Shown here one piece after another: positions 44,510 to 52,571 of a stretch of DNA of 64,000 nucleotides. Each line of letters begins with the position of its first letter. Position 1 is the first letter of the stretch. The stretch is taken from contig CAKSFR010000012.1 in assembly GCA_934454635.1 (NCBI GenBank), positions 1-64,000 of the forward strand, read 5' to 3'. Made by a program: the position numbers and the translations under genes. The notes beneath the pieces are model-generated. The model searched no databases and was not told where the DNA came from. It saw only the letters and a list, made by a program, of their open reading frames with translations. This DNA comes from an uncultured Ruminiclostridium sp. (lineage in GTDB: Bacteria > Bacillota > Clostridia > Oscillospirales > Ruminococcaceae).

Positions 44510-47095
44510 ATGGCCGAAACAAAATTTTATGATTATGCAACTGGAAAAGAAGTAAAAAGCAATCCCGAAGAAGCATATCGACAGCTTTTTGAACATATTT
44601 TAATTGATGATTTAGGATATCCAAAATCCCATATTGACATTGAAGTAATCCTTCAACGTGGTGCAAAAAGGAATGCTGAAGAAGTTGATATTGTTGTTTA
44701 TAATAGTGATGTACACAAGCAGGAAAATGCGTATATCATTATTGAAATAGAGACTCCTAAGAAAAAATATGATTTACAAGCATTTTCTTATGCAACAGCA
44801 ACCACAGCACCGTATTGTGTTTGGTTCGCGGGTTTCGATAAAAATAGCGAAGGTCCTTTTTATTTATATCGAGATCTTGCTAACAATCCTACCAGTTTTA
44901 TGCCTATACCTACATTACCAAGATATGGTGAGACACAAGAAACAATAGGTAAATATAAAAAACAAGATTTAAAACCCGCTAAAGCTTTAAAACTTCTCTT
45001 TAGCCGTATGTATTATAAATTATATGGAAATGGACCAATAAAAAGAGAAGAAAACATTGCAGTCGAGGTGATTAAACTTTTATTTTGTAAAATCATGGAT
45101 GAAATTTCTCCTGACGAATTATGTGAGTTTCGAGCAACTCCATCTGAATTAAACTCAGAAGAGGGAAAAAATGCTATAAGAAAAAGAATAGGAAATTTAT
45201 ACTCAAAATTGTTAAAAGATCCCGATTTTGGTACTATGTTTAAAGGCGAAGCTTTAGAATATGATAATGAATGGATTGCTTATATAGTCAGCGAATTACA
45301 AGGTATATCTCTCATGCATGAGGACACAAATACCGATGCTTTAGGTGATGCGTATGAAATCTTGTTACCTTCAACATTGAAAGGTGAAAGTGGACAATTT
45401 TTCACTCCACGAGAAATAGTGCGTTTTGCAATGGATGTGATTAATCCATCGTACAAAGATAATGAACTTATTTTAGATACAGCATGTGGCTCAGGTGGTT
45501 TTTTGTCTATTGCAATCGAAAAACTAAGAAAGCAAATTGGTGAATTATATAAAAACAGAGGTTTTTCAAAAGATAAGCTCAATTCCATGCTAAAGGATTA
45601 TGCAGATAAATATATCTTCGGATGTGATATTGATCCTTTATTATACCGCATATCGAAGTCATATATGGCTATTGTTGGAGACGGTAAAAGCAATATATAT
45701 AACTTTGATTCATTAGAACCATATGAAAAATTAAATTCTAATTTCAAGAAAAGAATTAAACCCGGATCCGTAGATATTATTACAACTAACCCGCCATTCG
45801 GAACCAAAATCGATGATACTAGAGATTTTGTTCTTGAAAAGTACGAATTAGGTCACAAATTATCGAATGGTGTTCCAACAAAAATATTGTTAGATGGTCA
45901 GGATCCTGATAAACTCTTCGTTGAACGTGATTTATTTTATTTAAAAAATGCAACAGATACGGATGATGGTGGTAGAATGGTGATTGTTTTACCAAAGCAG
46001 AATTTATCAGGCGCACAAGAAGACAGTGTTGAGTTTCGTAAATGGCTTTTAACTAAAGTGCAAATTACTGCAATTATTGATCTTCCGCGAGAAGCTTTCC
46101 AACCACATACTGGTACTAAAACATCATTAGTTTTTTTGAAAAAGGTAAAGAATATTCCTGATAATTATCCCATTTTTATGGCTGTTTCAGAAGCTGTTGG
46201 TCATGATCGCAGGGGCAATCCACTTTATAAAAAAGATGCAACTGGAATGAATCTCGTCGATGAAAACGGAAAAGAAGTTATATGGAATGATTTGCCGGAT
46301 ATATATTCACAATGGGAGCAGTTTTCTTTATCAGGAACAATAACCACATCAGTTGATAAAAATGAACATGTTCCAAGTTGCTTTATAGTAGACTTTAATC
46401 AAATCAAACAAGATCCCTCTCGAAGAATTGACGCATGGTACTGGGATCCTAACAAAAATCACCTTGCTAAAGAACTAGAAGAATCCATAGGTGAAGAAGT
46501 GCTTGAAATAGTGCGTTTAGGTGATTTAGTGGTAGAACATGGTATTTTTTACCCAGGTCGTCATAAACGCAATTATGTTGATTGCAGTTCCGAAAGTGTT
46601 CCTTTTTACTCTGGTACTCAAATATTGCAAATTCGCCCATTTGATTTACAATATCAGCCCAAGGATTATAAGCCTGCTTCAAAACATTTTGTAGATAAAG
46701 ATTGGATTTTAATAACTCGTTCTGGCTCTACAGGCAGAGTTGTTATGGTTACCGAAGGCATGTCAGGTTCAATGGTCTCAGAACATGTAATACGTGTGAT
46801 TTGTGATGAAACTATAATTGATCCATATTATGTGTATGCATACCTATCTACAAATAATATTGGAAAAGTTCTTTTACAAAAGGGAATTTATGCCTCTGTA
46901 GTTGATCATATAACTCCTGATTTTGTTGCAACTATCCCAATTCCAAGATTAAAGCCAGAGAAAGAAAAAGCAATCGCTGATCGAGTGCGTGAAGCTGAAA
47001 AAAAACGTGATGAAGCAAATAAAGCATTTGTTGAAGAACGAAATAGTATTGAAAATATTATGTTTAACAACATAAAAAAAGGTGGACAATTTTGA
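44510..47095 (+). CDS. Single-chain restriction-modification enzyme (HsdR_N + N6-adenine methylase + specificity domain)
   Basis: 861 residues from ATG 44510 (AAGGGAG). Residues 1-130 resemble the type I HsdR N-terminal nuclease domain with Asp60 and Glu79, but the expected ExK is Glu79-Ile-Glu81. The methylase follows: GQFFTP (295-300), DTACGSGGF (323-331), GCDIDP and NPPF (427-430). From about residue 670 there is an HsdS-like target-recognition region (VRLGDLVVEHG, ILITRSGSTGRVV) ending in a Lys/Glu helix. No ATP helicase motor. Resembles type IIG/type I-like fused enzymes; whether it cuts DNA is uncertain. Confidence 0.85.
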   Translation: MAETKFYDYATGKEVKSNPEEAYRQLFEHILIDDLGYPKSHIDIEVILQRGAKRNAEEVDIVVYNSDVHKQENAYIIIEIETPKKKYDLQAFSYATATTAPYCVWFAGFDKNSEGPFYLYRDLANNPTSFMPIPTLPRYGETQETIGKYKKQDLKPAKALKLLFSRMYYKLYGNGPIKREENIAVEVIKLLFCKIMDEISPDELCEFRATPSELNSEEGKNAIRKRIGNLYSKLLKDPDFGTMFKGEALEYDNEWIAYIVSELQGISLMHEDTNTDALGDAYEILLPSTLKGESGQFFTPREIVRFAMDVINPSYKDNELILDTACGSGGFLSIAIEKLRKQIGELYKNRGFSKDKLNSMLKDYADKYIFGCDIDPLLYRISKSYMAIVGDGKSNIYNFDSLEPYEKLNSNFKKRIKPGSVDIITTNPPFGTKIDDTRDFVLEKYELGHKLSNGVPTKILLDGQDPDKLFVERDLFYLKNATDTDDGGRMVIVLPKQNLSGAQEDSVEFRKWLLTKVQITAIIDLPREAFQPHTGTKTSLVFLKKVKNIPDNYPIFMAVSEAVGHDRRGNPLYKKDATGMNLVDENGKEVIWNDLPDIYSQWEQFSLSGTITTSVDKNEHVPSCFIVDFNQIKQDPSRRIDAWYWDPNKNHLAKELEESIGEEVLEIVRLGDLVVEHGIFYPGRHKRNYVDCSSESVPFYSGTQILQIRPFDLQYQPKDYKPASKHFVDKDWILITRSGSTGRVVMVTEGMSGSMVSEHVIRVICDETIIDPYYVYAYLSTNNIGKVLLQKGIYASVVDHITPDFVATIPIPRLKPEKEKAIADRVREAEKKRDEANKAFVEERNSIENIMFNNIKKGGQF

Positions 47096-47183
47096 TAATA
47101 CAATTATCACAAGAGTCCAAGCAGTGCTAATAATTCTACAGTATCAAGATTTAAACAATCATCACTAAATGTAATGATAAGGT

Positions 47184-47214
47184 AAGACCTGACCATTTTG
47201 ATGTCAGGTCTTAT
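47184..47214 (+). terminator. Terminator after the restriction-modification gene
   Basis: AAGACCTGAC pairs with GTCAGGTCTT around a nine-base loop; only a short T run. The remaining 400 bases to the element end hold no gene I can support, only the paired repeat. Confidence 0.6.
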
Positions 47215-47487
47215 TGCTGCACTTTTGGTATCATAATATTTGCTTTGCTGAACAAACTATATTAGAAAGTGTTAGAATTTGCAAGAACAGGAGAAATCTC
47301 TCCCGAAAACAATCAAGAAGTTTACAAGAAACGCATATTCAATCAATGCAACAAAACAAGCGGTTAAAACAAAAAATATTTTGTATAATCAGAAAAAAAT
47401 GAAATAATTCTATTGAAATTATGCAAAATGTGTGATATACTAACAGAGTTGAAAAATTTCATTTGAAAAGAAGTTTCCCGAAATCCT

Positions 47488-47507
47488 CGGCAACAATATG
47501 GCAACAT
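47488..47507. repeat. Right-end paired repeat of element 2
   Basis: CGGCAACAATATGGCAACAT, counterpart of the left-end pair at 37223, about 100 bases inside the right attachment core. Confidence 0.7.
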
Positions 47508-47606
47508 AAAATCTGATAGTCCATAATCTATGGATAATTCAAGTAATACAAATACTATAAGCTAAATTTCCTATACAGATTTGTTTAAGACAGGTTTGTC
47601 GGGAGC

Positions 47607-47618
47607 GAGTGGGAATAA
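47607..47618 (+). repeat. Right attachment core attR of element 2
   Basis: GAGTGGGAATAA, third copy of the guaA end. The sequence after it is probably the original downstream flank of guaA. Confidence 0.87.
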
Positions 47619-47625
47619 GACAACA

Positions 47626-47667
47626 CCCCCCGAAAGCCTTATTTAAAAGGTTTTCGGGGGGTTTTTA
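47626..47667 (+). terminator. Probable native guaA terminator, displaced by 15 kb
   Basis: CCCCCCGAAA(A)GCCTT pairs with AAGG(T)TTTCGGGGGG, followed by TTTTTATTT. It starts eight bases after attR, the place expected for the guaA terminator in an empty site. Confidence 0.75.
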
Positions 47668-48215
47668 TTTGTAAATGCAAAAGGAATCATTGAAAAAATT
47701 AGGTGTCAGTGCTAAATTCAATGCACCGTTTTTCAGTAGCATCAGTAATAAACACACTAAATTCCCATTATCAAACGTCTTAACGAAAAATAGCTGAGCA
47801 GGGTTACCTGGTAATTAGCGGAAAGATACCCAGAGGTTATCTGCAAAAGCAATGGTATGTCTTGTAAAATCAGAGCATTCATTGAATAAGGCAAGAAAAA
47901 GAAAAAGCATACTTGCTCGCAGACGAGGAGAACCAATATCTCCGGTCCATAAACGAAACAGTGGTACGCTTTGATAATACTATAGCATATTTCGTGAAAA
48001 ATGTCAATCCAAAACAACGGATTAAATTTGTAAAGCCGACAACGCTTCATTCCATAGAATGCCAATCATTCAAGGAGAACACGCTGTCGGCTTTTGGTAT
48101 TAAAAGAGCTAGCCTCTTATAATCTTTCTCGGCTTCAAAAACTGCCGCTGTTTATATTATATGCAATAAAACCGAATTTGTCAATAGCTTTTAATAAAAA
48201 TTTAACGTTTAAGCG
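47668..48215. other. Intergenic region without a supported gene
   Basis: Only short spurious frames. A hairpin AAGCCGACA/TGTCGGCTT with a long loop (about 48033-48096) followed by T is the one visible structure. No RBS-preceded ORF seen. Confidence 0.6.
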
Positions 48216-48244
48216 TTGACAAATCTAGTTTAGTGTGCTATAAT
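48216..48244 (+). promoter_or_regulatory. Consensus promoter of the lipoprotein gene
   Basis: TTGACA at 48216-48221, 17-base spacer, TATAAT at 48239-48244. The 5' leader contains the palindrome TTCGCCAATGGCGAA just before the RBS AAAGGA. Confidence 0.85.
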
Positions 48245-48322
48245 AGTTAACGATGTGCCGATAATTATTAAAAAGCACTGCCCTGCTGATTATTCGCCAA
48301 TGGCGAATAGAAAGGAACTATC

Positions 48323-48937
48323 ATGAAGAAATTTACCGCAATGCTCACAATTCTTTCAGTCGCTGTTTTTTCCCTTGTCGGTTGTTCCGGCAAGGAGGAC
48401 GAACCCTTGTCAAGCGGCTTTTACATGGAAAGCGAAGTCTTTACAACGACCGCCGCCACTTCTTCCGTGGAAACGACGTCTGTTGAAGAAGAAATAATCC
48501 GTAAAAAAGCAAATTCTATGGAGGAACTTTTAATCGGCGTAGCTAATGCAATCGGCAGTCATAACGAAGATGAGTTCAACTCTTATATTTCCCCTAAATA
48601 CCGAAACCATAAGACATACGGGTATAAGGCTATTCACAAGAAATTTATTGAAGCCTTGAACAATGCGGGGCTTGATTTCAGGCAAACTTATACTTATAGA
48701 GATTTCTGCTTTTTTAGATATGAAAACGGAAAATCATACGAATTTATATTGAAAGAAGCACCTGATGATGTTCGATTTGATTTAGGACAATTTTCCTTCG
48801 GTTACGATTTGGAAAACGACGAGTATTTCATATTATCAGTTTCCTTTACACCAATTAAGGGGCGCTATGAAAGAGCACTGAAAAATGATGAACAGTTAGA
48901 CTTATCCGCATACGCCACGGAGGAGGTGACAGAGTAA
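48323..48937 (+). CDS. Lipoprotein of unknown function
   Basis: 204 residues. Signal peptide MKKFTAMLTILSVAVFSLVGC with lipobox LVGC (written here as 20 residues plus the Cys at position 21), a Thr/Ser/Glu linker (about 30-60), then an alpha/beta domain with SMEELLIGVANAIGSHNEDEFNSY in part, similar in layout to NTF2-like or DUF4878-type lipoproteins but without a firm match. Possibly in a unit with the following gene. Confidence 0.8.
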   Translation: MKKFTAMLTILSVAVFSLVGCSGKEDEPLSSGFYMESEVFTTTAATSSVETTSVEEEIIRKKANSMEELLIGVANAIGSHNEDEFNSYISPKYRNHKTYGYKAIHKKFIEALNNAGLDFRQTYTYRDFCFFRYENGKSYEFILKEAPDDVRFDLGQFSFGYDLENDEYFILSVSFTPIKGRYERALKNDEQLDLSAYATEEVTE

Positions 48938-48992
48938 TGCCCTCGCATCACTCTAATGAACATTTGCCGCCGAATAGAAAGGAAGTCTTGTA

Positions 48993-49847
48993 ATGGAAAA
49001 CGAAACTATAACCTCCGCTGTCTGTCCCCAGTGCGGCGCGCCGCTTACAGAAGCAGACGAAAACGGAAACATGAAATGCGAGTTCTGTGGGGCGACAGCT
49101 TTAGACAACAGGCACAGCTTTGTTCATACAAGCCGCAATTTTGAAGAAGACTTGAATCATTATCTTGAAAATGCGGAAATACTGCTGTCAGACAGAGAAT
49201 ATAACCGCGCTTTTGACAAATTCAATGAAATCGCTTCGGACTTTTCAAAGGATTACCGTGGCTGGTGGGGAATGGCAAGGGCGCTGACGCACAATTTCAC
49301 CCAAAAGGATCTGGACGAGGAGATCCACACAAAAGTGAACAAATACTGCACCAACGCCATAGCAAAAGCCCCCGAAGATAAGCGCGAGGAACTCACGGCG
49401 GCCTACAATGAATATAAGTCGGCTGTTAAGCAGGTAAATATCAACATAAAAAAGCTGTACGAAAGGTTTGAACGCAACGAAAAGCTGATAGCTCTTTCAT
49501 TTCCCGCTTCGATAGTGGTTTACACTGTTTTTATGTTTGTATATTCAATTATTTACAACCTTATAAATAATCCCGAATTGGGCAATGCGGGCGGCGATAT
49601 TGTCGGCGTTATAATACCCGCCTTGATTTTCGGCGTTGCATACGGGATATGGGCTATGGCGCAGGATTCGGACAATGCCATATTCGGAATTTACGCCGCC
49701 GTCGCATTAAGCGCAATCGACTGGGGCGCGGCGTGTTCCATACTGGGTCAAAAATTAGGCTTTACGCATCTGGTTTTAATGCCGTTGGTTTTTGCGGCGG
49801 CGTTTATTCCGGGATATTTTATGGCGAAAAAAGCCAGAGGATATTAA
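48993..49847 (+). CDS. Zinc-ribbon, TPR-like, membrane protein
   Basis: 284 residues. N-terminal zinc ribbon CPQCGAPL ... CEFCGATA (about 11-36), a helical TPR-like region (about 50-150: ENAEILLSDREYNRAFDKFNEIASD in part), then four TM segments in the last 120 residues. The layout is common in Clostridia (zinc-ribbon domain plus repeats plus membrane part), but the function is unknown. GAAAGGAAG precedes the ATG, 55 bases after the lipoprotein gene. Confidence 0.8.
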   Translation: MENETITSAVCPQCGAPLTEADENGNMKCEFCGATALDNRHSFVHTSRNFEEDLNHYLENAEILLSDREYNRAFDKFNEIASDFSKDYRGWWGMARALTHNFTQKDLDEEIHTKVNKYCTNAIAKAPEDKREELTAAYNEYKSAVKQVNINIKKLYERFERNEKLIALSFPASIVVYTVFMFVYSIIYNLINNPELGNAGGDIVGVIIPALIFGVAYGIWAMAQDSDNAIFGIYAAVALSAIDWGAACSILGQKLGFTHLVLMPLVFAAAFIPGYFMAKKARGY

Positions 49848-50422
49848 CGTTTCGCCCTGAGATAATCTTTCTTAAGGGAATGAAATGTTTTTATAGATTA
49901 AGCAGGCAGTTGAAGTCGTTTTGGGCAATCAGAGCCCTATAGTCGTGAACAGCTGTCTGCTTTTCTTTGCATTAAAAAGAGCCATGCTTCTGCACGGCTC
50001 TTGATAATCATATTTTTTGTTCGATTTTCATCTATTCGAGTCTTGGCTGATATGCAACCGAAAATAAGCTCCGAAATATATCCACTCGAATGAACATACT
50101 CTTCATCACTTAGCAGCATACTCCCGCTTTCGCTTCGTTATGCGCCCGACAGCTCCTGCCGTCTGCTCGGCAGATCGCTCCGCCGCTGTTATTATTATAA
50201 ACAAAAACCTCGACTTTGTCAATAGCCGAGGTTAAATTTTTATTAGGCGGTTTTCTGCCGGCTGTCAGCCGCAATAACCTTTCGGGCATCTTTAAGTCTT
50301 TGCGTTTTTACCTGCCCAAGTACAGTACAACTTATCGGCTAGCCTTTTCCGAAAATATTGTTCGCTCACCGTTGGCGACTAACAATTGCATTGTTCTTTA
50401 ACATAGCATTTCTTTACGCTTG
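49848..50422. other. Intergenic region with hairpins, no supported gene
   Basis: AAGAGCC/GGCTCTT near 49978-50003 and AACCTCG/CGAGGTT near 50207-50234 (followed by T) are terminator-like hairpins. No RBS-preceded ORF or RNA family is recognisable. Confidence 0.55.
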
Positions 50423-50953
50423 TCAGAAAATTAATTCATACAAAAAGAAATCAATCCAACCGGTATTATCGGCATACCATCTCTGACAGCCGCGCTTTTG
50501 GAATCCGATAGATTCATACAGCCTGTGGGCAGGCGTATTGCAGCAAAGTGCGTCCAGACGGACGGCTTTCTTGTTATCTTCCTTTGATATAAAACAAATT
50601 GCATTCATAACAGATTTAGCGAGTCCGCATTTCTGTTTTTGAGGACTGATACAGAGTATATGCACAACAGAAACTTCGTCGTCGTTTGCTTCTACACCCC
50701 ATTTTACAGAGTGATAATCCTCGCCCTGAAACGGAGTAACGGCGACCGCAGCGATGATCTCCCCGTTTTCTTCCGAATAATACATATATCCGCCGTTAAT
50801 ATAATCGCTTATCATCTCATCGGTTGGGTGCTGACCATAGTTCCAACGTGCGTATTCAGCCATGTTTTCTGTGTTGTCGATAACATATTTATAAAACGAA
50901 ACCATTTTTGAAAAGTCATCGGGCATTGCTTTTATCAGTTTCAAGTTTATCAC
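50423..50953 (-). CDS. GNAT-family N-acetyltransferase
   Basis: 176 residues. Motif A is seen as VVHILCISPQKQKCGLAKSVMNA (about 94-116; the acetyl-CoA loop Q-x-x-G-L-A), followed by the typical RLDALCCNTPAHRLYESIGFQKRG ending in part. The acceptor cannot be told. A start GTG/ATG region lies next to MITE-like copy 2. Confidence 0.88.
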   Translation of the reverse strand: MINLKLIKAMPDDFSKMVSFYKYVIDNTENMAEYARWNYGQHPTDEMISDYINGGYMYYSEENGEIIAAVAVTPFQGEDYHSVKWGVEANDDEVSVVHILCISPQKQKCGLAKSVMNAICFISKEDNKKAVRLDALCCNTPAHRLYESIGFQKRGCQRWYADNTGWIDFFLYELIF

Positions 50954-50962
50954 CCTCTTTTA

Positions 50963-51062
50963 TACTTAGCACCAATTAAAAACTATACAAAAAATCGAGT
51001 ATAAGCTTGCATATAGGGGTTATACGAAGATTTTTTGTCTATAGTTTTATTGGTGATTAGTA
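50963..51062. repeat. MITE-like palindromic repeat, copy 2 (100 bp)
   Basis: Ends TACTTAGCACCAATTAAAA and, reverse-complemented at the right, TACTAATCACCAATAAAAC. Inverted relative to copy 1 at 1390 and 33 bases longer in the middle. Located in the promoter side of the GNAT gene. Confidence 0.6.
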
Positions 51063-51126
51063 TTAATATCTCCCCACATAAAAATCCCTTATGAAATAAT
51101 GTCGGGGCTTAATTATTTTCAGTCTG

Positions 51127-51918
51127 TTATTCAAAGAAAAATCCGGCGGTCATGCCAAGATAATTTTCTCCGCTGTAATTCGGATACTGCTCCTTGACCT
51201 TGATTTTAAACTCGTCTGCCGTGCTGCATCCGTCTGCGATCTTCTTGAGATTTTTAAGATATGCAATTTTGGTTTCGGCGTCCTTTAAATCCTCGGGAGT
51301 ATAGTGCGAAGTAAGTATAAGGTCGTAACCCTTAGCGATATATTCGTTAAGCTGCGCTATTATACCGTCCGCATGACCTGCGCCCGCAACAATGGAGTGG
51401 CAGTCGTGACCGAGCATATGAGTATATACGGCGTTAATTGCCGGGATTTCAATGTCAAAAGCCTCTTGCGTCTGCTTGATTACAAAATCAATCCCGCCTA
51501 TTGTGATTCTGCCCTCGCCGATAACGTTGGTAATTTTGTGCACGGAGTTATCAAAAACATCTCCGAATGCTTTCGTAAAGTTGGTGATAAGTCCTTTACC
51601 GCCGCCGTTTTCGGAATATTCGACAGCGTTTTGAGTTGCATATTTCGGTACGTCAGGCAGGAATGTTGCGCCTGCGCCGTGATAAGCGACAAGCATTCCC
51701 TCCACTTTCACGCCGTTAAGGTACTCCGTAAGCTCGGCGATGTTGTTAAAAAAGCACGGTGATTCGATTATTACCGCTTTTCCGTTCTTTTCAATGACGA
51801 ACACCTCGTCGTCAATAAAATCATTGGTTTTATAGGCGTGAAGCTTGATTTCGCCAAAGTCGTAAACGTTCATTTCTCCCTTAGTGAGCTTTACTGTCTT
51901 AAAAGTGTTCTTATCCAT
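51127..51918 (-). CDS. Metallo-beta-lactamase-fold protein lacking the metal motif
   Basis: 263 residues with the MBL strand pattern (DEVFVIEKNGKAVIIESPCF opening, LILTSHYTPEDL near the end), but where THxHxDH is expected it reads AYHGAGATFLPD, so the first metal site is missing. HMLGHDCHS and GAGHADG retain His residues. Likely a non-canonical or non-enzymatic member. Divergent from an hxlR-type regulator with a shared operator, a usual target arrangement. Confidence 0.75.
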   Translation of the reverse strand: MDKNTFKTVKLTKGEMNVYDFGEIKLHAYKTNDFIDDEVFVIEKNGKAVIIESPCFFNNIAELTEYLNGVKVEGMLVAYHGAGATFLPDVPKYATQNAVEYSENGGGKGLITNFTKAFGDVFDNSVHKITNVIGEGRITIGGIDFVIKQTQEAFDIEIPAINAVYTHMLGHDCHSIVAGAGHADGIIAQLNEYIAKGYDLILTSHYTPEDLKDAETKIAYLKNLKKIADGCSTADEFKIKVKEQYPNYSGENYLGMTAGFFFE

Positions 51919-52042
51919 AATAAAATCCTCCTGTATAATGGGGTTGTTTGCGTTTGGAAGATTTCAGCGCTGTTTTTCTTTCCTTGATTGTATAATATCA
52001 CACTTTTATATGCTTGTGAAGTACGCACTTTTCGGTTACATA

Positions 52043-52058
52043 GTTACTTAAAAGTAAC
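52043..52058. promoter_or_regulatory. HxlR-type operator
   Basis: GTTACTT-AA-AAGTAAC, 7-bp arms, between the divergent MBL-fold and HxlR genes; a further GTTAC half-site lies six bases upstream. Confidence 0.65.
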
Positions 52059-52154
52059 CTTTGCGCAATATAGCCGTTTTTTGAGTTGATTTTTCGGAGC
52101 TTATATGCTATAATGTATGTAACATCATATTTTAAACTGTTGGAGGAATCTGCC

Positions 52155-52481
52155 ATGCTGAAACGTGAAGAATTGCCTGAATGCGATGTTGCAACTACAG
52201 TACAGATAATTGGAAGCAAGTGGAAAATTCTGATAATGCGAAACCTTCTCTCCCGTCCGTGGAGATTCAATGAGCTGCGTAAATCTCTTGACGGCGTGAG
52301 TCAGAAAGTGCTGACCGACAGTCTGCGTCAGCTTGAATCGGACGGAATAGTCCTGCGCACGGCATATCCCGAGGTTCCGCCGAGGGTGGAATACTCGCTT
52401 ACGAAGCTTGGCGAATCCATGCGCCCGATACTTTCCGCAATGGAAGCGTGGGGAAAAATCTATAAGGACGCTTCGGCATGA
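52155..52481 (+). CDS. HxlR-family transcriptional regulator
   Basis: 108 residues from ATG 52155 (GGAGGA upstream). Family hallmarks: ATTVQIIGSKWKILIMRNLL, RPWRFNELRKSLDGVSQKVLTDSLRQLE and the wing VPPRVEYSLTKLGESM in family form. HxlR proteins are winged-helix regulators often sensing electrophiles or disulfide stress; the Cys near the N-terminus (ECDVATT) is in the usual redox position. Confidence 0.94.
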   Translation: MLKREELPECDVATTVQIIGSKWKILIMRNLLSRPWRFNELRKSLDGVSQKVLTDSLRQLESDGIVLRTAYPEVPPRVEYSLTKLGESMRPILSAMEAWGKIYKDASA

Positions 52482-52571
52482 GTAAATCTGCCGCAGCGGT
52501 CAATGCCGCCCCGACAAATTATCGATCATCTCTTATTTGCGGCAATGCTTTGAGCTTCCCTGCCCCAATGC

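Larger units (their letters stand above)
37153..47618. mobile_element. Integrative mobilizable element 2 in guaA (about 10.5 kb) with defence cargo
   Basis: Bounded by GAGTGGGAATAA at 37153 and 47607. Backbone: small protein and HTH regulator (minus), xis, integrase, MobC-like protein, RepA-like ATPase, iteron array, oriT-like region, MobV-type relaxase. Cargo: DarT1/NADAR toxin-antitoxin and an HTH protein plus a single-chain restriction-modification enzyme, visibly more AT-rich than the backbone. Double TGGCAAC repeats occur near both ends. No secretion genes, so mobilizable rather than conjugative. Confidence 0.87.

Noticed and set aside
44510..45000. Type I restriction subunit HsdR
   Set aside because: Only the N-terminal nuclease-like domain is present; there are no helicase motifs and the chain continues into a methylase.
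32351..47618. One single 15-kb element with an internal att copy
   Set aside because: Each half has its own integrase, excisionase, relaxase, replication protein and end repeats, so two tandem elements explain it better.
47757..48122. Short overlapping ORFs on both strands after element 2
   Set aside because: No RBS, no domain, biased composition; probably non-coding flank.
49848..50422. Structured non-coding RNA
   Set aside because: Only simple hairpins; no conserved RNA family pattern could be recognised.
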